DNA from: Kribbella flavida DSM 17836
GTDB lineage: Bacteria > Actinomycetota > Actinomycetes > Propionibacteriales > Kribbellaceae
Length of the DNA: 64,000 nucleotides
Reading direction: 5' to 3'
Assembly (NCBI RefSeq): GCF_000024345.1
Contig: NC_013729.1
Location: forward strand, 7,130,001 to 7,194,000
Within the stretch, counting starts at the first letter, position 1; every line of letters begins with the position of its first letter. A model generated the notes under the pieces. The model ran no database searches, had not been told where the DNA came from, and saw nothing but the letters and a program-made list of their open reading frames with translations. A program made the position numbers and the translations under genes. Of this stretch, positions 59,621 to 64,000 are shown one piece after another.

Positions 59621-60664
59621 GTGAACCCACGACTCAGTGTGATGACCGCGATCCGCGGCGGCGTCTTCACCCGCGCCGACGCGCGAGCCTGCGGTTATCC
59701 CGATCCCGACATCGACGCGCTGCTCGCCACCGGCGGCTGGCGCCGGATCCGCCCCGGCCGGTACGCCGCCTTTCGCGAGCTCGCCGTCGTCACCGACGAA
59801 ACCCTGCACCTGCGCCGCACCTTCCACGTCCTACGCCGGCATCCCGGCGCGACGGTCAGCCACCAGTCGGCCGCCGCCCTGCACGCGCTGCCTTTGTGGG
59901 GGCTGGACCTGTCCACGGTCCACCTGACCGTAGGCAGCCGTGCTGCGTCCGCAACGACGGCCGAGGTCGTCGAGCGCGAGCCCGGCCACGGCGAAGTCCT
60001 CCGGCACGTGCGGGACCCGGTCGGTCCTGGCGTGCTGGTGTGGAACACGTTGCGGCTGGTGTCTCCGTCGCGGGCGGTGGTCGAAGTGGCGGCGACGTGC
60101 CCCCCGGCCGCGGCCCTCGCGGTCGCCGATGCCGCGCTCTACGCCGGTCTGACCACCACGACGGCACTGCGCCGAGCCGCCGATCACCTGCCCGACGGCG
60201 TCGACCGCGCGCACCGGGTGATCGCCCACGCCACCGGCGAGTCCGCCTCGGTCGCGGAGTCCCGCCTGCGTCTGATCCTGGCCGACGTCGGCCTGCCCAA
60301 GCCGTCCTCGCTGCCACCGCCGGGCGTCGACGCCGACCAGCTCGCTTGCTCGTTGTGGTTCCCGGCCGAGCGGACCGTGGTCGAGTTCGAGGCCCACCGC
60401 CCGTACCGGACCGCCGCCGACGACGAGAGCCCGACCGCGCTCACCGCGTACCTCGCCGAGGCGGCCGATCGAGCGTTCGGCGTACCGCGTCCCGGGTTGC
60501 CCGTCGATCCGTCGCCTGCGGGCTACTGCTGGATCTCGTGGGCCGAACTCGACGATCCGCCTGGCGTCGTCGACAGGGTGCGCGGGACTTTCGCCCAAGC
60601 CGTCCGAGCCACCGCTGTCCGGGCGCTCGACCCCGGTCGTCGAGCGCGCCGGCCCGCGCGCTGA
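59621..60664 (+). CDS. AbiEi-like (type IV antitoxin family) protein, solitary
   Basis: 347 aa. N-terminal winged-helix AbiEi_4-like part: GGVFTRADARACGYPDPDIDALLATGGWRRIRPGRYAA (in part), then HPGATVSHQSAAALHALPLWG and VHLTVGS, as in abortive-infection antitoxin AbiEi. C-terminal half has ESRLRLILADVGLPKP and VVEFEAHRPYR, which recalls the DUF559/restriction-endonuclease-like tail of many actinobacterial members. No AbiEii-type toxin gene is adjacent. CATCTT ends 7 nt before GTG 59621. Confidence 0.72.
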   Translation: MNPRLSVMTAIRGGVFTRADARACGYPDPDIDALLATGGWRRIRPGRYAAFRELAVVTDETLHLRRTFHVLRRHPGATVSHQSAAALHALPLWGLDLSTVHLTVGSRAASATTAEVVEREPGHGEVLRHVRDPVGPGVLVWNTLRLVSPSRAVVEVAATCPPAAALAVADAALYAGLTTTTALRRAADHLPDGVDRAHRVIAHATGESASVAESRLRLILADVGLPKPSSLPPPGVDADQLACSLWFPAERTVVEFEAHRPYRTAADDESPTALTAYLAEAADRAFGVPRPGLPVDPSPAGYCWISWAELDDPPGVVDRVRGTFAQAVRATAVRALDPGRRARRPAR

Positions 60665-60786
60665 GCACTCAGGGTCCGGTCACCCGTCGGAGCTAGTCAC
60701 TTCATCCATTGGAGGGATCTGCCGCCGCGCCGTGCAGGCAACGGTGGTGGAACCGCTGAACCGCCCACAAAGGAGTTGAGCAACAA

Positions 60787-61842
60787 GTGCACATCACCTA
60801 CCGTCGAAGAGTCCTCCGGGCCGGAGCCATCGGCGTCGCCGTCGCCGGTCTCATCTCTGTACTGGCTGGAACGCCGTCGGCCGCCGGTCCACCGGCACCC
60901 GCCGCAGCAGGGACCGCGGCAGCCGGTGAAGCAGTGATGGAGGTCCATGGCAAGGCCGGCGGGATCCTCGGCAAGGAGTGGGGCGGTTCCGCCGGCGATC
61001 CGGTCAGCTTCGAGATCGACGCCCGGGCTGTGAATCCCCTGGCCCCGACCGGCACCTTCCACGTCGTGCACCGCAAGCCCGACGGGCGACTGCTGGCCGA
61101 GTTCAGCGGCAAGGTGACGAGCCTGTACGCCGTCGACGAGGTCGCGACGCTCACCGGCGTGATCGAAGCAGCCTCGCATCCCGGGCTGCCGCTGGAAATG
61201 GTCGGCCAGAAGATCGCGCTCACCGTCTACGACAGCGGCCGGCCACGCGGGTCTGCTCCGCGGACACCGGACCGGATCGGCTGGGTCTGGGGCTTCTTCG
61301 GCGCCCCGGTCAACCGGGTCCAGGGCACCGCTCCGCACTTCGCCGTCAACTGGGGCGACTTCCGCGTCCGAGGCGGATCCGGTCATCAGTCGTCCGCCGC
61401 CCGGGTCGACGTGCAGTCCAACGCGGCCGGTTCCCAGATCCACGCGGTGCTGGGCGGGACCAGCACGTCGCCCCCGTTCGTCGGCGACCCACTGCGCTTC
61501 GCCCTCGCCGCCCGGATCGCCCCTGGCGACAACTCCCGGCAGGTGAAGGGCGGGTTCCACGTCACTCACCACAAACCCGACGGCCAGGTCGTCGCGGACT
61601 TCCAGGGCCGCATCACCTGCCTGGCCGTCGGCGGTCCGGTCGCCGTTGCCACCGGCATCGTCACCAAGTCCCCCACCGCCCCGCAACTGGTCGGCAAGCC
61701 GGTCTCGTTCTCCCTCAAGGACGGCCGCACCGACCGCCTCGGCTGGCTCTGGGGCTTCACCCCCACCGACGAGCCGATCACCGACTGCCAGTCCATCACC
61801 CCGTTCTTCGCGCCGGATTGGGGGCGAGTAACCGTTCGCTAG
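60787..61842 (+). CDS. Secreted protein with a duplicated beta-rich domain, unknown function
   Basis: 351 aa. Tat-like signal (YRRRVLRAGAIGVAVAGLISVL in part) then Ala/Pro linker. Two copies of one domain: copy 1 (about 48-195) with GTFHVVHRKPDGRLLAEFSG and RIGWVWGFFG, copy 2 (about 205-350) with GGFHVTHHKPDGQVVADFQG and RLGWLWGF. Each ends with a PHFAVNWGDFRVR or PFFAPDWGRVTV strand. No known catalytic motif. AAAGGAG precedes GTG 60787 by about 12 nt. Confidence 0.78.
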   Translation: MHITYRRRVLRAGAIGVAVAGLISVLAGTPSAAGPPAPAAAGTAAAGEAVMEVHGKAGGILGKEWGGSAGDPVSFEIDARAVNPLAPTGTFHVVHRKPDGRLLAEFSGKVTSLYAVDEVATLTGVIEAASHPGLPLEMVGQKIALTVYDSGRPRGSAPRTPDRIGWVWGFFGAPVNRVQGTAPHFAVNWGDFRVRGGSGHQSSAARVDVQSNAAGSQIHAVLGGTSTSPPFVGDPLRFALAARIAPGDNSRQVKGGFHVTHHKPDGQVVADFQGRITCLAVGGPVAVATGIVTKSPTAPQLVGKPVSFSLKDGRTDRLGWLWGFTPTDEPITDCQSITPFFAPDWGRVTVR

Positions 61843-61871
61843 ACACGACGCGGCTCCCCGGCGACGCGCGA

Positions 61872-61901
61872 ACGGGCCCGCTGCCGGGGCAGCGGGCCCG
61901 T
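61872..61901. terminator. Bidirectional hairpin between secreted protein gene and fba
   Basis: ACGGGCCCGCTGC / GCAGCGGGCCCGT, 13-bp perfect stem with loop CGGG, in the gap between convergent stops. Confidence 0.75.
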
Positions 61902-61914
61902 CGGGTGGTACGGG

Positions 61915-62940
61915 TCAGGCGTTGAGCGAGGTGCCGGTGGAGCGCAGGTGCTCGCAGGCCTCGGCGACGCGCTGGGCCATGCCGGCCTCGGCGGCCTTGC
62001 CCCAGGCGCGCGGGTCGTAGGCCTTCTTGTTGCCGACCTCACCGTCGACCTTCAGCACACCGTCGTAGTTGGCGAACATGTGCGCGGCGGCCGGCCGGGT
62101 GAACGCGTACTGCGTGTCGGTGTCCACGTTCATCTTGATCACACCGTGGTCGACCGCGGCGCGGATCTCCTCCAGGGTGGAGCCGGAGCCGCCGTGGAAG
62201 ACCAGGTCGAACGGGCGCTCCTTGCCGACCTTGGCGCCGACCGCGTCCTGGATCTCCTTGAGGATCTCCGGGCGCAGCTTGACCGAGCCCGGCTTGTAGA
62301 CGCCGTGCACGTTGCCGAAGGTGAGCGCGGTCAGGTAGCGGCCGTTCTCACCGGTGCCGAGCGCCTCGACCGTGGCCAGGCCGTCCTCGACGGTGGTGTA
62401 CAGCTTGTCGTTGATCTCGTTCGCGACACCGTCCTCCTCGCCACCGACGACGCCGACCTCGATCTCCAGCACGATCTTGGCCGCCGCGGCCTTGGCCAGC
62501 AGCTCCTTGGCGATCTCCAGGTTCTCGTCCAGCGGAACGGCCGAACCGTCCCACATGTGCGACTGGAACAGCGGGTTCTCGCCGCGGGCGATCCGCTCGG
62601 CGGAGATCTCCAGCAGCGGCCGGACGAAGCCGTCCAGCTTGTCCTTCGGGCAGTGGTCGGTGTGCAGCGCGATGTTCACGTTGTAGTTCTTCGCGACCTC
62701 GTGCGCGTACGCGGCCAGCGCGACCGAACCGGTCACCATGTTCTTCACGGTCGAGCCGGACAGGTACTCCGCACCGCCGGTGGAGACCTGGACGATGCCG
62801 TCCGAGCCCGCCTCGGCGAAGCCGCGGATCGCGGCGGTCAGCGTCTGCGAGGAGCTGACATTGATGGCCGGGTAGGCGAAGCGGTTCTGCTTCGCCTTGT
62901 CCAGCATCTCGGCGTAGACCTCAGGGGTGGCAATAGGCAT
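61915..62940 (-). CDS. fba: Class II fructose-bisphosphate aldolase
   Basis: 341 aa zinc aldolase of glycolysis/gluconeogenesis. ALHTDHCPKDKL has the zinc His and catalytic Asp; EIEVGVVGGEEDG, FGNVHGVYKPG (second zinc His), FHGGSGST (third His/phosphate loop) and NVDTDTQYAFTRP are present. ATG 62940 has GAGGAG about 12 nt upstream. Dihydroxyacetone phosphate made by dhaKLM enters here. Confidence 0.97.
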   Translation of the reverse strand: MPIATPEVYAEMLDKAKQNRFAYPAINVSSSQTLTAAIRGFAEAGSDGIVQVSTGGAEYLSGSTVKNMVTGSVALAAYAHEVAKNYNVNIALHTDHCPKDKLDGFVRPLLEISAERIARGENPLFQSHMWDGSAVPLDENLEIAKELLAKAAAAKIVLEIEVGVVGGEEDGVANEINDKLYTTVEDGLATVEALGTGENGRYLTALTFGNVHGVYKPGSVKLRPEILKEIQDAVGAKVGKERPFDLVFHGGSGSTLEEIRAAVDHGVIKMNVDTDTQYAFTRPAAAHMFANYDGVLKVDGEVGNKKAYDPRAWGKAAEAGMAQRVAEACEHLRSTGTSLNA

Positions 62941-63105
62941 GTCTCGCGGTACTCCTCACAACAAAAAGTTCGTGTGGGTCGGCTCCAGTATCACCGCCGG
63001 GGACCTCGTCGTCCCCGGCGGCCCACCTGTCGTACCGGCCGGGACGGCCGGGGAGCGAACGGCAGGATGTAGACCAGTTGATGAACACGTTCGGTCCAGT
63101 TGGCG

Positions 63106-63828
63106 TCAGGACGACGAACCGGACCGCGGGCCGCGCGGCGTGAGCGCCATGTGCAGCCGGTAGCGGTCGGCCCGGTAGGCCGACCAGGACAGCTCGACGA
63201 CCTTGCGGCCGGCGAAGGTGGTCCGCTCGAGGATTAGCAGGGGTGCCCGCCGGGCCACGCCGAGGACCCGGGCGACATGACCGTCGGCGTTGTCCGCCCG
63301 GACGGTCTGCTCACCCGAGGTGACGACGACGTCGTACTCGCTGGCGAAGACGTCGTACAGGGTGCCGAGCTCACGGCCGAGCAGGCCGGGAAAGAGCGCG
63401 GACGGGTAGTAGCCGACCTCGTAGGCCATCGGCGAGGCGTCGGCGGTGCGCAGCCGCTCGACCCGGACGACCTTCGTGCCCTTGGCCACCCGCAGACCCT
63501 TGGCGGTCTCGTCGGACGCCTCGATCTCGGTGGCCGACAGCACCACCGTGCCGGGCTCCAGACCCCGGGCGCGCATCTCCCGGGAGAACGAGGTCAGGTG
63601 CAACTGCGAGTCGACCTGGGGGCCGGTGACGAAGGTCCCCTTGCCGTGCACGCGTTCCAGCGCGCCGGACTCGACCAGGTCGCTGATCGCCTGCCGGACG
63701 GTGACCCGGGAGACGTTCAGCTTGTCCACCAGCGCGCGCTCGGACGGGATCGGGTCCCCGGGGTGCAGCTCGACGTCGATCAGCCGTTCCAGCACCGATC
63801 GGACCTGGGCCCGCTTGGTCGCCACCAT
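63106..63828 (-). CDS. GntR-family (HutC subfamily) regulator, DasR-like
   Basis: 240 aa from ATG 63828. Winged helix at residues 8-75 (DPIPSERALVDKLNVSRVTVRQAI, GALERVHGKGTFV) and UTRA effector domain with FSREMRARGLEPGT, MAYEVGYYPSALFPGLL and RADRYRLHMALTPRG. The family senses phosphorylated sugars; DasR answers to glucosamine-6-phosphate. ATG 63906 would add 26 residues not usual in the family. Divergent from a SIS-domain gene, which fits amino-sugar control. Confidence 0.88.
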   Translation of the reverse strand: MVATKRAQVRSVLERLIDVELHPGDPIPSERALVDKLNVSRVTVRQAISDLVESGALERVHGKGTFVTGPQVDSQLHLTSFSREMRARGLEPGTVVLSATEIEASDETAKGLRVAKGTKVVRVERLRTADASPMAYEVGYYPSALFPGLLGRELGTLYDVFASEYDVVVTSGEQTVRADNADGHVARVLGVARRAPLLILERTTFAGRKVVELSWSAYRADRYRLHMALTPRGPRSGSSS

Positions 63829-63906
63829 CGAATCTCGATCCTCCAGACCTGGGCGGTACTCCCGGGGGTGCCCCAGCAGACCGCTCACTGCTATCGTGCG
63901 CAGCAT

Positions 63907-63923
63907 ACCTGTTAAGACCAGAT
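63907..63923. promoter_or_regulatory. Possible GntR/DasR-type operator
   Basis: ACCTGTTAAGACCAGAT; its reverse complement contains CTGGTCTTAAC, resembling the left half and centre of the DasR dre site (ACTGGTCTAGACCACT). A GACCAG word recurs 11 nt on. Located between the regulator and the SIS gene. Confidence 0.4.
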
Positions 63924-63942
63924 AGGACCAGTGATCCCAGTG

Positions 63943-64000
63943 GTGTCTGTCCCCGCCCCTGCCACCCAGATGGCGCGCGAGATCGCCGAGCAGCCGGCCG
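63943..64000 (+). CDS. Start of a SIS-domain/GlmS-like sugar isomerase, cut by window edge
   Basis: Nineteen codons from GTG 63943, including TQMAREIAEQPA, which corresponds to the conserved M-x-K-E-I-x-E-Q-P of the GlmS isomerase domain and of stand-alone SIS proteins (NagB-II/AgaS type). Too short to say which. GTG 63931 or 63940 are also in frame; ATG 63970 would cut the motif. Confidence 0.6.
   Translation, partial: MSVPAPATQMAREIAEQPA

Overview
The window is GC-rich (roughly 70%) actinobacterial chromosome. Dense ATGA/GTGA-coupled operons, many GTG starts, Tat and lipoprotein signals, a DtxR/IdeR-type iron box and DUF1707/DUF3151 genes all point that way. The mix of families recalls Kribbella or another Propionibacteriales/Nocardioidales genome; that is a guess from gene content, not a search. 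I saw no tRNA, rRNA, CRISPR array, transposase or prophage gene.

Layout. 1-9.3 kb: a sugar-type ABC binding lipoprotein (cut by the window edge), a Cys-less TenA-like protein coupled to two paralogous membrane-anchored proteins, a divergent Ser/Thr kinase and ECF sigma pair, then dhaK-dhaL-dhaM in which DhaM is a one-chain EIIA-HPr-EI protein. 9.3-13.7 kb: a CpG-rich gene-free stretch, a cupin and a GNAT protein, an ECF sigma with a membrane partner, a 20-bp tandem repeat array and a DUF1707 protein. 13.7-19 kb: purS-purQ-(unknown 708-aa membrane protein)-purL. 19-23.5 kb: a PadR-regulated ABC exporter with a CDP-alcohol phosphatidyltransferase, a VTT/YqaA-like membrane protein and OsmC. 23.5-32.3 kb: purC coupled to a flavin monooxygenase with a divergent TetR, small membrane proteins, an AraC regulator, an imine-reductase-like enzyme, a PPOx-fold protein, purB, a lipase-like hydrolase and a DinB-like protein. 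32.4-38.6 kb: phoD-like phosphatase behind a PHO-box-like repeat, purD, and a ugpA-ugpE-ugpB-like transporter without an ATPase. 38.7-44 kb: SNF2 helicase, secreted unknown, hydrolase, FKBP, YjdF-like membrane protein. 44-48.8 kb: FecCDE-type ferric-siderophore importer and a divergent siderophore-interacting reductase sharing an IdeR-like box, then TetR. 49-53.2 kb: a degenerate PIG-L-like/methyltransferase fusion, DJ-1/PfpI, a second Ser/Thr kinase. 53.2-64 kb: purA, VOC protein, AraC, MFS, ComB-like, DUF3151, HNH, AbiEi-like, a secreted duplicated-domain protein, class II fba, and a DasR-like GntR regulator divergent from a SIS-domain enzyme cut by the right edge.

Functionally the window carries much of de novo purine synthesis (purA, B, C, D, L, Q, S; purF, M, N, H, K, E are not here) among phosphate, iron, dihydroxyacetone and central sugar metabolism genes. 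Two features recur at nucleotide level: many genes have a -10-like NANNNT box ending 6-7 nt before the start codon, the arrangement expected for leaderless mRNAs; and a palindromic intergenic repeat based on CACCACTCACCAA sits 3' of genes at three loci. The least explained items are the PIG-L-like/methyltransferase fusion, the membrane protein inside the purSQL operon, the 20-bp repeat array and the duplicated-domain secreted protein.
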